Of a stretch of DNA of 64,000 bases, positions 1 through 11,951 are shown one piece after another. The DNA is from Megamerina dolium (Eukaryota; Arthropoda; Insecta; Diptera; Megamerinidae): NCBI GenBank assembly GCA_963854835.1, contig OY978525.1:114651018-114715017 (forward strand). The letters run 5' to 3'. Below the pieces are notes generated by a model that was not told the DNA's origin, made no database searches, and saw nothing but the letters and a program-made list of their open reading frames with translations. Numbering within the stretch: position 1 is the stretch's first letter; every line of letters begins with the position of its first letter. A program made the position numbers and the translations under genes.

Positions 1-1801
1 CGTTTATGAGAGAAAAAAAAAAAAGTAAACAAATCACGTTCAAACAATTGTGATTATAATTAACTAATTAAATTGTGATTGTTATGAAAAGTTTCAATAA
101 TTATGATTAGCCATTAGAGTGGTGAGTTGAGTGATTGGAGTGGATAAATCACTATTCTAATATAGAATTTTATTAATCTAATGCGATGACTATAATCATT
201 ATAATTAATATGCAAAATTAAAAATAAATAGAATTAAATAAAATTCAATTTAAATTTTTAATTTTATTTTGTTTATTAATTTTGCTTTAATAATTGTAAC
301 CATTTGGTGGAAACTACCAACATATATATGAAAAAGTGTCTTCATACCCAACTTCATATGAAAATGGGAAGGAATGTCAAACAATTTTGCATGACCAACC
401 AACATTTCTGATGTGAAGACGTCATGTTTCCATCATATTTTCATAGCTTCAGAATAATAATTAAAATAATATCCTCATATATTTATTGCTTATACTCATA
501 TGCTCATATCAAAGCAAATGCCTAAAAATATGCTACAATTATGTATAAGTAACCACTTTCAAATTCTCTAAATAATCATCATGTAGGTTGAGTGAAACTG
601 TAGCGGGTTTTTAATTCTATAACTAGTAATTATGAATATCGTCTTTAGAAAATAAAAAATTCCAATATGCGGTTTTTCCACAGGAATTATATAACATGCA
701 AAAAAAAAAAAAAAAAAAATTCCAATCTTGGTCTCAAGAATATCCAATGTATTTTATTATCGTATAACTACAATATTCACATTCTATTCCTAATATCGTG
801 TACACATACGCATTCACAAATAACTATGGAACATATGGAAATGGCCGATGAAAATATGGTCAATGGCAAAATTAAAGAGAAATACATACAAACATGTATG
901 ATGGTATGTGGTAAATAACACATACTCGTATAAACCCACGCACACACTCTCACATACTATGCACTAAAAGCCATAAGGCGCGATAATTGCATTAACTTGG
1001 CAAATTTCACATTAATGCTTCACGTTGTCCATGAAGCTGACGGTGCAGTGTATAGACAGGTGTGCGAGTTATTTATGGGAACATGAAAATAACAATACCA
1101 ATGTGTTTGAATGCTTTTATATACCTCATGTATGACGAGGTACCTCTGCATGACCTCTATAGACTCATATGTATACAAACATGCATGAGTGTGTATGTGT
1201 GTGTGTGTGTGTGGCGTGTAAATTGCTTGGTTCCGTTATTGCGAAAAAGCTTCACGAGAAATAGCGTCATTTGCTATGATGCTACAATGTTAAATGTAAA
1301 ACTCAATTGAATTGTTATATCGTGGAAATAGTCCAACCCAGAGGTGGCAGTAGCTACCAACAACAAGTTCGTAACTAGCATTGTTTTCAAAGCATGTATG
1401 CATATGCGGTAGGCAGATCTATAAAATATGGCGTTCTATTATTATTATTGTTGTGGTGGAGGTGGTGATGCAGATAAACGTTTTTACTTTTTTTTTTGTT
1501 TTTGCTAGCTTTGACATTGTAATCGTGTACAATTTAGAGAGTTAGATGAGTAAAAGTTAGAGAGAGAGAGGATATAGCATTTACAGTGAGTGATTAAAAA
1601 AAAGCTAAAAATTGAGCATGCGAATGGGTGGTATTACTACACCGCATACTTTGTATAGGTAGTGCTGTTGTTGTTGTTGTTGTTGAACAAAAAGAGAAAA
1701 AAAAAACATTCTTTATTTTATTTTATTTATATTAAAAAATAATTTTTTTTTCTGCTCTTGTTTTTGTTTTTGTATTTTGTATTTTTTTTTTTTTTTTTTG
1801 T
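1..1801. other. AT-rich DNA, no gene seen
   Basis: Contains homopolymer A/T tracts, a GT run near 1195-1212, a GTT run near 1666-1684 and a long T tract that ends in the acceptor for the ORF at 1802. I see no promoter motif I could defend. Confidence 0.6.
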
Positions 1802-2003
1802 AGCGCAAACACATTTATCTCGCTCGCCATCAGAATATGTGTTATTTACAGAATTAACTGAACCGAGAGTGGATGTATTCATGCAGCATCCAGTTAACGT
1901 TTACCATATTCAGTTATCTGACGTTGTAGCGGTTGTACTTGATAAATTTTTTTTGGAAATTTCTTATGAAAACTACAGAGATTGTTTGCAAATTTCAATT
2001 TAA
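1802..2003 (+). CDS. Unrecognised exon-like ORF upstream of Trpm
   Basis: A T-tract of more than 15 bases and a TAG form a strong acceptor at 1801. The open frame after it encodes about 66 residues (SPSEYVLFTELTEPRVDVF, then HPVNVYHIQLSDVV) and ends at TAA 2001-2003. Composition looks protein-like, with mixed hydrophobic and charged residues rather than low-complexity translation. I do not recognise the product. It could be the last exon of a gene ending just before Trpm, an alternative 5' Trpm exon, or a chance ORF. No AATAAA lies between it and 2166, which argues mildly against a gene end here. Confidence 0.3.
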
Positions 2004-2165
2004 TTTTATATTTATTCTCTGCTTAGAGTTTGCCCTTCGGGGGGGAATGGAGTGAATGTGGTGGTGTGTTGGCAAAAGTATTCAACTTGAAATTAGAATT
2101 TATGAAAATGTTAAAGACGAAAAAAAAAAACAACCAAGAATAACATAGTTTATTGAAGCATAGAA

Positions 2166-2465
2166 ATGCCAGTGGATTCACCAAAAATAGCACAAAAATA
2201 CATTCGAAGTATTTCAAAAGATTTCTCAACTGTACGACGATTTAGTTCAACACCAATTGATGAGGATACCGGTATCTCGGCAGTGCCTGCTGCCAATGAC
2301 AGCACTAATAATTTATTTAGAAATGATACTCTACGTGGTATACGACATAGACGATTGCATGCACGTAAACGTTCCTCAGTTTCATCGACCTTAACGCGTG
2401 TTTTAATACTTAATGTACGAGATTTATTAAAAATTTCCGATTTACATGTACCAAAGGATGATGAG
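2166..2465 (+). CDS. Trpm: Trpm exon 1 (candidate first coding exon)
   Basis: A 100-codon exon starts at an ATG with G at -3 and with an in-frame TGA only 10 bases upstream. It ends at GAG|GTACAT in phase 0. The next Trpm exon also begins in phase 0, so the two join without a break. The peptide begins MPVDSPKIAQKYIRS, is rich in Ser, Arg and Lys, and ends DLHVPKDDE. It has no recognisable domain, signal peptide or membrane segment. Vertebrate TRPMs have variable N-termini before the conserved 'SWIE..F.KREC' start, which fits an alternative fly-specific N-terminus. Assignment to Trpm is inferred from phase, strand and position. It could instead belong to a neighbouring transcript. Confidence 0.6.
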
Positions 2466-3539
2466 GTACATATGTTATGATGAAAAATGTATTCACATTG
2501 TCGTAGTTAACAAATAAATATGCCAGTATGATAAAAGATTTTATATTAGTCTGCGATTTTATAATTGTTGGTGTTGGTGTTGGTGTTTTGAACATACAAT
2601 ATTAGGAATGTTATCTGACACAAGTGTAAATATATTCATTTATGGCAAATAGTGTGGTGTAGATTCTTATTAGATATGTTAAAATAAATTTCATTTAAGT
2701 GGATATTATATCAAGAGGGATGTTTTTGTTTTTAACTTTGAATTAACTTTGTTAGATTTCTGGTTTTTTTCCTTCTTCACAGTGCTGAGTTTAAGAGATT
2801 GTATGATATGTTATAGGAGCAAACCTTTGTCAATTTCTAATTACGATATTTCTTAGTTGCAATCGAGAGTCATCACAATTTTATAAGCTTTTTCTATTCA
2901 TAATGCTTAAAACGTAATAATCTACTACGTTCGTGTTTGGCAAACATTGTAGTCGTTGAATTAATATTAATTATCCATATTTTCATAAAATCTATTTTGA
3001 AATAGTAATCGCTTGAGTTACTTAAGACTCTCTTTGTGTATAACATCAAGAGATTCTCGTAATATTCCTCTGAACTCAGGTCTAAGGAAAACGATAGCCG
3101 TTGTGTTACCTCAACGTACTTTAGCATAGACATGCTCTTGCGTCGTAAAAGTAATTTAATTAATTTAAGTAATTTAAATTTCACTATAAAAATATTTTTG
3201 TAAATTGGTAGCACTGTTTCTAATATCTACTCAAATTAACGCTTTCAAAATAATAATTGTGGTCTTCGAGCTCTGAGTTACTGAATCCACTAGCCCAATT
3301 AATATTTGCTAATCAGACATCAATAGGTCGTTTTGGCTGTTTTTTCGCGGTGTTAAAAAATAAAAATATAATTTCAATGGTGCTGTGATGCTCTGAAAGT
3401 AAGCTTTCAATTAAAAGTTGGACATTAATGACATACATAGGTGTATAATGCCGTAGAATTTAAATGAACAATTTACCTAGCTCAAATTGGATCGCAGTGG
3501 TATGTCTTTAGTCGATTTCATCACTTCATTCATTCATAT
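2466..3539. other. Intron, no feature recognised
   Basis: AT-rich intron sequence. Short ORFs such as the one at 2894-3214 (minus) have low-complexity, Leu/Lys/Ser-rich translations without motifs. Confidence 0.6.
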
Positions 3540-3800
3540 ATGGCTATTACAACCCGTTATGGAGTTACGGCCGACCTCAGCAGCTCTCTCCAGGCGTCTC
3601 TGTTTTGCGCGCCCCATCTCCAATCAGTTACACCAAGCGTAGATCGTTTTTCTGCGATCTGGTCCTTCAATCGGAGGCATGGCCTGCCCCTTCGTCGTCT
3701 TCAGCCATACGCGCAACATGGCCTAGCCACCGCAGACACTGAATAGTGATGCCTTGGACTCTGTCAATATCATCGTAGATCCCGTACAGTTCGTGGTTCA
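3540..3800 (-). mobile_element. LINE 3'-end fragment (RWLGHVARM type)
   Basis: GC content rises sharply here. The minus strand reads LYGIYDDIDRVQGITIQC, then LRWLGHVARMAEDD, typical of the region after the reverse transcriptase domain in RTE/CR1-like LINEs of insects. The frame then runs on with one break toward 3540. Only the 3' end is present, as usual for 5'-truncated LINE copies. Confidence 0.65.
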
Positions 3801-4017
3801 TTCATCACTTTATTGGTCCTTTAAATCCGTTGCAGATCATTGAGATTTATGAACATTTTTATTGCATAATTCATTCATCCATTCATCCATAACTTTCTAT
3901 CAGATCAAGTTGTTGTTATTGATGATGTGTAATTTTGTTAGGTTTAAACTTAAGCTATACCATTTCGAATTTCTTTACGAGCTTTACAGAGCTGCCGCAC
4001 AATAACACAATAACGAT

Positions 4018-5520
4018 GGCTACTATTTATATTTCGGGAATAGCAAATATGATAAAAACAAACAATTTTAAATGAAAACGGCTTTATTGTTTTTCACAAT
4101 ATTCACCATGATGATCATGATGCACTTTTGCATTCATTCAAACCATTTGTCATAGCAGTTTTTCCATTCCTCTTGAGACACTTCCAAAACATGGTTTTTG
4201 AAAGCGTCAACTGCTTCTTTCGCGCTCGTAAATGGTTGACCACGCAATTTACTTTTTGATATTCGGGAACTAGCAGAAGGAGTCATTGGGTGCCAAATCA
4301 AGACTGTACGGAGGAAATTCTCCTGTTTGACGAGATGTGTGAGAGTACGCATTGTCATGATGGAGAATGATTCGTCTTTGGCGGTTGGTTTTGTGAATTT
4401 CTCCGAAGACTTCCGGCAAATAAATGGTCGTGTGCCATTCAGAATTGACCGTCCTACGTTGCTCAAGCGGAACAGTTTCCACATGACCTATTCGGCCGAA
4501 GAAACCATTCAGCGACCATTTGTTTCGATGTGTTGCGGGTCCGAACAACTTTTGTTGGATTTGGCTCCCCTTGAATTACCCACACGGTCGACTGCTGTTT
4601 TGTTTCCCCTTCATACGCATATATCCATGATTTGTCACCTGTCATAATTTTATACTCGTCTTTTAATGCTCCACGGTCAAACTTTTTAAGCATTTCCTTA
4701 CAGCAATCGACGTGAGCCTTTTTTTGAGCTATTGATAAATTATGGGGTATCCAACAACTAGCTGTTCATGCAAAATCGAATGTATTGAAGTGGAACTAAT
4801 ATGCAAAGATACCTCTATCTCACGATATGTCACATGACGATCTTGCATTATCAGTTTATGCACTACATCGATATTTTGTGGCACAACAGCCGATTTTGGA
4901 CGACTTTCACGGAATTCGTTGGTGACCGAATTACGACTACGATTAAATTCACAATACCAGCGATATGCTGGTGGTTTTTGATGGTGCCTTATCGCCATAT
5001 AAAGAACTGAGTTCATCGATACATTCTTGTTGTGATAATCCACGTCGAAACTGCTTTCTACAATTTCTTCATACAAGGAGTTTTTTTTTTTTCGGCTATA
5101 GTTTTTGTGCACCGGTTGCCACCTGACGTACAAGTCAGTAACCTCGACTCACTGAGGTTGTAGGCGCTCCCGTTAATTCTACGAGGATTTCATCCGCCGC
5201 TGCGCTATACTCCACCACATCCAACATATGTAACAGAAGCATGCCGTTGACCATACGTGTTGGTTCATCCGGCCACTAGTCGGTCCCCTTTTTCGACGTT
5301 TGCCTTCGCTTTGATGTTGCCCACTCTCTACCACCTGGAGGTGTGAATCGGGATTTTCCCTTTATTGGACCCAGCACCCTAAGATATTTCCTAGGCCCTT
5401 TCGGAGCTTTAAATCGTTGTGAGCACATTTCTGCTAGAAAATATCAAACTTTATTATGGTATTGCCAGATTTTAGCTATTGACATTAGTGTTGCCAGATC
5501 CCGAAATATAAATAGTAGCC
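4018..5520 (-). mobile_element. Mariner element, full span, disrupted
   Basis: Inverted ends of about 22 bases (GGCTACTATTTATATTTCGG at 4018 and its complement ending at 5520) bound the element. On the minus strand the decayed transposase runs from about 5133 to 4085. It has an N-terminal HTH region with PPAYRWYCEF, DKSWIYAYE (first Asp), HHDNAYSHTS (second Asp), and YSLDLAPNDSF (third). About 17 residues are missing between the second and third Asp. A GC-rich insertion at about 5100-5430 separates the 5' coding end from the right terminus. No clear TA duplication remains. Confidence 0.8.
5110..5430 (-). mobile_element. GC-rich ORF-like insertion inside mariner
   Basis: Much more GC-rich than its surroundings. 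On the minus strand it reads as nearly open coding with one internal stop: FKAPKGPRKYLRVLGPIKGK, then RFTPPGGREWATSKRRQ, then VNGMLLLHMLDVVEYSAAAD. It does not belong to a mariner. I do not recognise it; a retrotransposon gag-like or captured gene fragment are the options. Confidence 0.4.
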
Positions 5521-6908
5521 TCCTCGTATAATATTCAAAATGTATAGACCTTTATTGTTTAATTTTTATAAAAATAAATTGAAAAAAATAAATTTCTTAA
5601 TTTTCCACTGATTTTTTGAATATTATCATAATAATTTACATAACTTCTATGCCCTAAAAGCACAACGTATCTCTCGCCTATCGATTCTGAAGATTTTAAT
5701 TTAAACCAAAATTATCTTTATGTATAGCAATAAGGATGAATATATTGGTAAACTTTATTCTCATATACGAGTATGTATAGTATTCATACATTTTATACTT
5801 TTAATTCTTTCTTGAACAAAAACTGAATACTCTCAAACCATCATACACGTATGTAATACGCATATAACAAGCTGTGACACATTTTCGCAAATTAACTTTA
5901 CATGTTGTAAAGAACAACATACGAGTACTATATGTGATAAAAATTCATTTTAAATACTTAATTTGAAGATTATGAAAACTGTGTATGCATAATTCATAAT
6001 GCGTACAATGTGCTCAGATATTCTTCTTGAGTTTGAAATTATTTCCCCATGTTGATTTTATCGCAATTGTAATTTTTTTTTTTTGAAATATATATGGTTT
6101 GGTATTTGTAAGAAAAAAAAAAATTAAATAAGTGTTTGTGTAAAATATGAAAATAATTGTACAATTTTATTAAGTTGCTACAATAATATTTTTCGTAAGA
6201 AATTTTTAATTAAATTCATTTAATTACTTTATTTTTGAATATATTGTAGTTGATTGTGGAAATATTATTCGTTTTTTTTTTTCCCAAACTTTATATTCTC
6301 CCTTGTAAATATGTTCACTCACTTAACTTAACTTTCTCACGATTCACTTCACATTTATACGTTCACCCTGAATTATGGAAATTTCGTCATGTGTATTACT
6401 CCTCTTTAGTTTGTTCTTTCTTTCTTTCTTTCTAAATAGTTACCCTACAATACTACAATATAACATATAACGTATATATCCCTATTCTTATCAAATAATT
6501 TTGTTATAATTTAATTTATTTCTGTTTTAAATGAATGATTTCATAGAGAGAAACTACCCAAATGATTTATTGTTCATGCATTTATGTTTTTAAATTATTT
6601 GTTACCCTTATCTATCTAACATATCTATTTTAAAACATATATTATGTATATACATATATATAAAATATAATTTTTGGTTTGTTTGTTTGTATTTTAGTTT
6701 TTGAAATTCTTTAAATTTTGTTAAATGTATTAATAATTTCATTTTTCATACATAGTTAGAATTTATTTTCTATTTTAAATAATTAATAAATTATTGGAAT
6801 ATATTGTGTTTTTGGTTGATTTTTCTTTAATTACTATTTTATAAAATTAATTTATCTTCTTTTATTTCTTTTTTTCTTCCTTCGATATATTTATGTATAT
6901 AATGACAG
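5521..6908. other. Intron, no feature recognised
   Basis: AT-rich with T tracts near 6065 and 6270 and scattered tATAC motifs. The acceptor of exon 2 closes it. Confidence 0.6.
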
Positions 6909-6991
6909 CATCAGCCTCGAAGTTGGATTGAGACAAATTTTCAAAAACGTGAATGCATCAAATTTATTCCATGCCCAAAAGATGAATCAAC
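6909..6991 (+). CDS. Trpm: Trpm exon 2 (start of conserved region)
   Basis: The acceptor is ATGACAG|CAT and the donor is AAC|GTAAGT. The 83-base exon enters in phase 0 and leaves in phase 2. It reads HQPRSWIETNFQKRECIKF and so on, matching the vertebrate TRPM1/3 start 'SWIE..F.KREC'. An alternative acceptor six bases downstream (CATCAG|CCT) would drop two residues and keep the frame. Confidence 0.93.
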
Positions 6992-7218
6992 GTAAGTACA
7001 TATACTATTTATGTAGCTACGTACTTATTAGATTTGCATATTTATAGAAAACTATTTATATTTTACGAATATTTGGTACACATGCTGAAAGTTTTACTAG
7101 AAGTTTTGCTTTTAGGAAAATGTTTACCAAATGGAAAATATAATATTCTTAACATTTCATATATAACACATTCAATAAGTGTGTAGGATGATTTTTATTG
7201 AGTTCTAACCTTCAGACG

Positions 7219-7607
7219 CGTGAGTGCCGTAGCTCAGTGGTTAGTGCGTTGGCCTTCTGACCTGTAGATCGTGAGTTCAATTCCCGGCTGAAGCATAACC
7301 ATATTAAATATCAAAAAGATTTTCCGTTCGAACGGTACCCATCTGCCGGCAAGAATTGGCAACTTTTCCGGCAGTAACAATTTGCCAAAAATGCTTCTTA
7401 AAAGAGCTCTGTGACAAACCTCAGAAAAATTGATGTCACAAGAGTTCTGCGGTTCGGAATCGGCTAATATAAGTAGGTCCCTTCTAATGCTGTCTAAATT
7501 TAACACGCACAACAGTATTGAAAGAGAAGCTCGGTGGTATCACAATGGGCCTTTCTGACCTAATTGTGTCCTCTCAGAGAGAGGGCAGCCACATAACCTA
7601 ACCTAAT
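7219..7607 (+). mobile_element. tRNA-derived SINE copy 1, with LINE-like tail
   Basis: The head is tRNA-like, GCCGTAGCTCAGTGGTTAG with box A and GAGTTCAATTCCC as box B, but there is no obvious functional anticodon arm. A unique body of about 250 bases follows (CTCTGTGACAAACCTCAG, then GATGTCACAAGAGTTCTG). The tail TGGTATCACAATGGGCC and a TAACCTAACC end differ from the other copies. It is flanked by a 14-base target-site duplication, CTAACCTTCARACG, at 7205-7218 and 7608-7621. Confidence 0.85.
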
Positions 7608-7639
7608 CTAACCTTCAAACGACACTACACAAATTTTAA

Positions 7640-8665
7640 TAAATTATTGCTTTTTGATGAAAAAAAAAAAAATAAATACAGTGGAAACCAAATAATAGCT
7701 TGATAAACATTATCAGGGACTCTCTTCCATTGAGACAAATGTTAGAAAGTGGATTGCTGAATTTAAACGTGATCGTACCAGCAAAAACGGTGCAGAACGC
7801 AGTGGATGCCCAATTGAGGCTGTTATTACAGAAAATCAAATAAAAAAAAAAAAATCCACAAATTGGTTATGAACGATCGCAAATTGAAGGTGCAGCTGAT
7901 ATTGTTAAGATATCAGATGGTATTATTTTTACCATTTTGCACGAATATTTGGGTATGCGTAAGCTCTGTGCAAAGTGGGTTCCTCGTGAGCTCACAGTCG
8001 ACCAAAGACAACAACGTATCGATGCTTCAACGGAGTGTTTGACGCTGTTAAACCAAATTAAAACCGAATTCTATCGTCGATATGTGACAATGGATGAAAC
8101 ATAACTTCACCATTACACACCACAATCCAATAGACAGTGGACAGCAGTTGACGAATCGAATCCAAAGCGAGCAGAGACGCAACAGTCGGCCGGTAAGGTG
8201 ATGGCGTCGGTACTTTCGGAAGCGAATGGAATAATATTCATCAATTATATCCAAAATGGAGCCACCATTAACAGCGACTATTATTGTGAACTTTTGGACC
8301 GACTAAAAACTGAAATCGCAAAAAAACGGCCACATTTGCAAAAGAAATAAGTGTTGTTTCACCAAGGCAATGCACCGTGTCACAAATCGATGAAAACGAT
8401 GGCAAAATTGAATAAATTGCGCTTCGAATTACTTCCCCACCCACCGTATTGTCCCGATTTTGCCCCCAGGGCGACTTTTTCCTGTTTTCAGATCTCAAGA
8501 GAATGCTTCCTGGAAAGAAATTTAAGTCCGATGATGCAGTAATCACTAAAACTGAGGCCTACCTTGACGAGAAAGAGAATTCGTACTATAAAAGTGGTAT
8601 CGAAAAGTTGGAAAATCACAATACTAGTTGTATTGTTCTCGAAGGCAACTATGTTCAATAATAAA
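7640..8665 (+). mobile_element. Mellifera-type mariner remnant, N-truncated
   Basis: The plus strand reads WIAEFKRDRTSKN, then HEYLGMRKLCAKWVPRELTV, then MDET (first catalytic Asp). A stop follows, then KVMASVLSEANGIIFINYIQ, then HQGNAPCHKS, where the second catalytic Asp is Gly. A frameshift after PPYCPDFAP removes the third. It ends YYKSGIEKLE. Ends are approximate; no clear terminal repeats were found. It abuts SINE copy 1 on the left and a cecropia-type mariner on the right. Confidence 0.75.
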
Positions 8666-8693
8666 ATCGAGTTTTGTCAAAATTTTTGTTGTT

Positions 8694-9896
8694 TTCATAC
8701 AAAGAGAAATCCATTATTTTTCCTATAGGCGGCTTTAGTAATCTGTATCTTGCGTTGTATAAGTGCGATCGGGTTACGCTAGATAGCGTTAGAAAGATAG
8801 TATTTCGTGCTAAATAAACTTCTCAGGCAGTTTTATGATTGCTTGATTCAGTATTGTTTGAGATGGACACCAGTAAAGAGAAAATACACCATATTTTACA
8901 GTTTTTCTTCAATAAAGGCGAAAACGCAAGCCAGACGACTGAAAATGTGAATAGAGCCATTCACGTGCAATTGTGGTTTCGTCGATTCCGTTCCGGTAAT
9001 TTTGATGTCAAAGATGTACCACGTTCTTGAAGGCCAATTGTCGAAAATGTCGATAAAATAATGGAAATCATCGAGGCTGACCATCATCTAAGCATTGTTT
9101 CTATTGCCCAGTAGCTAAACATTGCACAGAAAACCGTTTGAAACCACTTAAATAAGGCTGGATACAAAAAGAAGCTCGATGTATGGGCGCCACACGAGTT
9201 AACACAAAAAAAAACCTAACGGACCGAATTTCCATCTGCGAATCGCTGCTGAATCGAACCAAAATCGATCCATTTCTGAAGCGGATGGTTACTGGTTATG
9301 AAAAGTGGGTCACTTATGACAACGAGTCGGAGCAAACGGTGGCCAAGCCAGGATTGACGGTCAGGAAGGTTTTGATATGTGTTTGGTGGGATTGGCAACG
9401 GGCAAACTCTTAATTCGGATATGTACTGCCAACAATTGGACCGTCTGAAGGAAGCAATCGCCCAGAAGCGGCCAGCTTTGGTCAGTAGGAGAGGAATTGT
9501 GTTTCATCAGGACAACGCCAGGCCACACACATCGATAGTGATTCGCCAGAAGCTCTGGGAGCTTGGTTGGAAGGTTCTTATGCATCCGCCTTATAGTCGG
9601 GACCTGGCACCAAGTGATTACTACCTGTTCCTGTCTATGGCGAATGATTTTTGCTGGTGAAAAATTCGCCTCAGGAGAAGCTTGTGAAAATCGGCTGTTT
9701 CAGTTTTTTGCCAATAGGGACGAGGGTTTCTTATTGCCAATAGGTACGAGTTGAGTGGCATTATGAAATTACCTTCAAAATGGCAAAAAGTTATCGAACG
9801 AAACGGTGCATATTTGACCTAAATCGGATCATTTTAACTATGCTAAATAAAACCTTTAATTGAATGCAGATTAATGGATTACTTTTTACTCGACCT
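8694..9896 (+). mobile_element. Cecropia-type mariner, copy 1
   Basis: Inverted ends share AGGTSTAGTAAAAAGAAAT with the copy at 44410. The transposase starts MDTSKEKIHHILQFFFNKGE and carries RMVTGYEKWVTYDN (first Asp mutated to Tyr), then HQDNARPHTS, then MHPPYSRDLAPSDYYLF with D34D spacing between the second and third Asp. Two deletions (around VNRAIHVQ and CVWWDWQ), stops and a late frameshift inactivate it. The WVPHELT..DRISICESLL style resembles the Hsmar1/cecropia group. Confidence 0.85.
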
Positions 9897-11365
9897 TGTA
9901 TCTTATATATATTATTTCTTCGGTATGAGTATTTGATATTTCACCATTTGAGAGTACCACTACTAATGCTACTGACCTGAATTTTTAGTTTGACATCAGT
10001 TATTTCGATGATCTTTTTTTTTTTTCTTACTATTTGTGTGCAAGGAAAAAATGATTACTTAGCAAAAAAAAAAAATTTTGAATATTTCAATGCTGATATT
10101 TATTCTACTAAACTCTATTTAAATTGAGATAAATTGTACCTACATATGTTGTATACACATACAAATATACTTATAAACTCTTCGTAATGTCAGTATGCCA
10201 AAATTAACTTTATTGGTGAAGGTTCTTTCTCTTACGAGTACTTACTTACATAACATAGTACTTTGGTACATATGTGTAGGTACATACGAGTATACATTAA
10301 TTGGTAGATATGCTGAATATTACAATTTTCTTATCTTGTATCTTGTGAATGTATTTCTGTAAATACATACCATTAAGAATGTTATGAAAAGTGGATGCTT
10401 CTTTTTGGGTGGTGATGCGGTAGTTCATCTAGTGAATTATATTTTAAAAAAGGATGAAAGCTTTAAATATATCTACAATAATTAAGTTACATATTAATAT
10501 GTGTACATTCCTACCCTACTATTTGTATGGATTAAATTCAGATTGTTGTTATTCATATGAATGCAATGCATGTATATATGTCAATTGACCCCATTCTGCT
10601 TTCATGAATACGTATTGATATATGACCACTATTTTGGGTATATCCTTTGAATAAATTAATATAAAAAAAAAAAAATTAAAAAGTGGCACTAAAGGCTCCA
10701 TCAAATCACGGCAAATTTACACAATATTGAAAAGGACCTATTTAAATTAGTTCAACTCTTGTGACATCACTTTTTCTGAGCTTTGTGAAAAAGTTCTTTC
10801 ATAGTAAAAGAGGCGACAAGTGGGCATATTTATCTTTCTGAAAAGTTATTATTTAGTAAGTCGTTATGCATAGTAGAATGTTTCATGCTAGTTTTCGGCA
10901 TAATCTATTTTAAAGGTTTGTCAAAGTACTATCGATAATTGAGTGCAGCAATAATTAAATTTTTCATAAAATTATTAACGCAAATATTGGCATTAATTTG
11001 CAATAATAATTATTGAATTAAACTATGTAATAATAATTACATTATATATACCACAATATATAGCGTATTGATTATAATTGGAATATACTTTTATATTATC
11101 TCATACTCAATGGTAATTTTATCCCTTGTTGAGTATGTCCATTGAATAATATTCATTTAGGTAGCACATACATAAATTACACATACTTATGTCGATAATG
11201 TGTAATATTGTATAAATTATTTTATTGACACTGATTATATATACGAGTATATGTATTTATATACAATTATCGAAAATTAGCAAATTAATGAGTTCATATG
11301 TATATCAAATGAAAGGACACCTCCATACATGGTACATACATACATATACTGGTATATGTAAAATA
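9897..11365. other. Intron, mostly unassigned
   Basis: Apart from the SINE fragment at 10681-10805, only AT-rich DNA with ACGAGTA/ACATAC motifs is seen. Confidence 0.6.
10681..10805 (-). mobile_element. SINE fragment (3' part), minus strand
   Basis: Reverse-complement matches the SINE body: CACAAAGCTCAGAAAAAGTG, then ATGTCACAAGAGTT, then AATAGGTCCTTTTC and TTTAGTGCCAC at the 3' end. The tRNA head is missing. Confidence 0.6.
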
Positions 11366-11667
11366 CCACCTTGATCAAAAAGTTTCCGGAATAACCACCG
11401 TGTGGCGCTCTCATCGTTCCAATTTGAGTTTTGGTTTTTTTTTTTTTGTTAAGTTGGTACATATGTTGTTGATATTGTTGTTGATGTACTTTTGGCTACA
11501 TAACTTTTGCAAATGTCAAGCTATGACGCTAAGATTTAGAGGAAATATCAACAACAGATGTATCAACTTAACAAAAAAAAAAAAAAACAAAAAAAAAATT
11601 AGAACTCAAATTGAAACGATGGGAGCGCCACACGGTGCTTATTCCGGGAACTTTTTGATCATTGTGG
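11366..11667. mobile_element. 302-bp mariner-derived MITE with long inverted ends
   Basis: Begins CCACCTTGATCAAAAAGTT and ends with the inverted match, with TA on both sides. Arms of about 100 bases can fold on each other and include GTGTGGCGCTC near both ends, A/T-tracts, and GTTGTTGATAT. It shares ends and subterminal sequence with the larger element at 42582, so it is a deletion product of the same family. Confidence 0.85.
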
Positions 11668-11951
11668 TATGTGAATGAAATTGATGCTGACATAGTACAA
11701 TATAATATGTACAATAAATAGCAATCAGATTATATTTTACATGTATATGGTACATGGCAATATAAATAAATATTGTGGTAGTTACTGCTGAAGTAACAGA
11801 CAGAAATTATGCTAATAGCAAATTGTTTTGATTTTGCTTTATCACTTCACCTGGACAAATTGTAATAAAACTTTGTAAATTCTTGTAAATACATATTTCT
11901 ATATAACACAATAGCTGTTACAGTAGGCATGTAAAGATAACCACATACGTA

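Noticed and set aside
2894..3214. 106-residue minus ORF near exon 1
   Set aside because: Leu/Ser/Lys-rich translation of AT-rich DNA with no motif, no splice context and no homology I can recognise.
7226..7290. Possible functional tRNA gene
   Set aside because: Box A and B are present but the arms do not pair cleanly and the same head recurs at the 5' end of several SINE copies.
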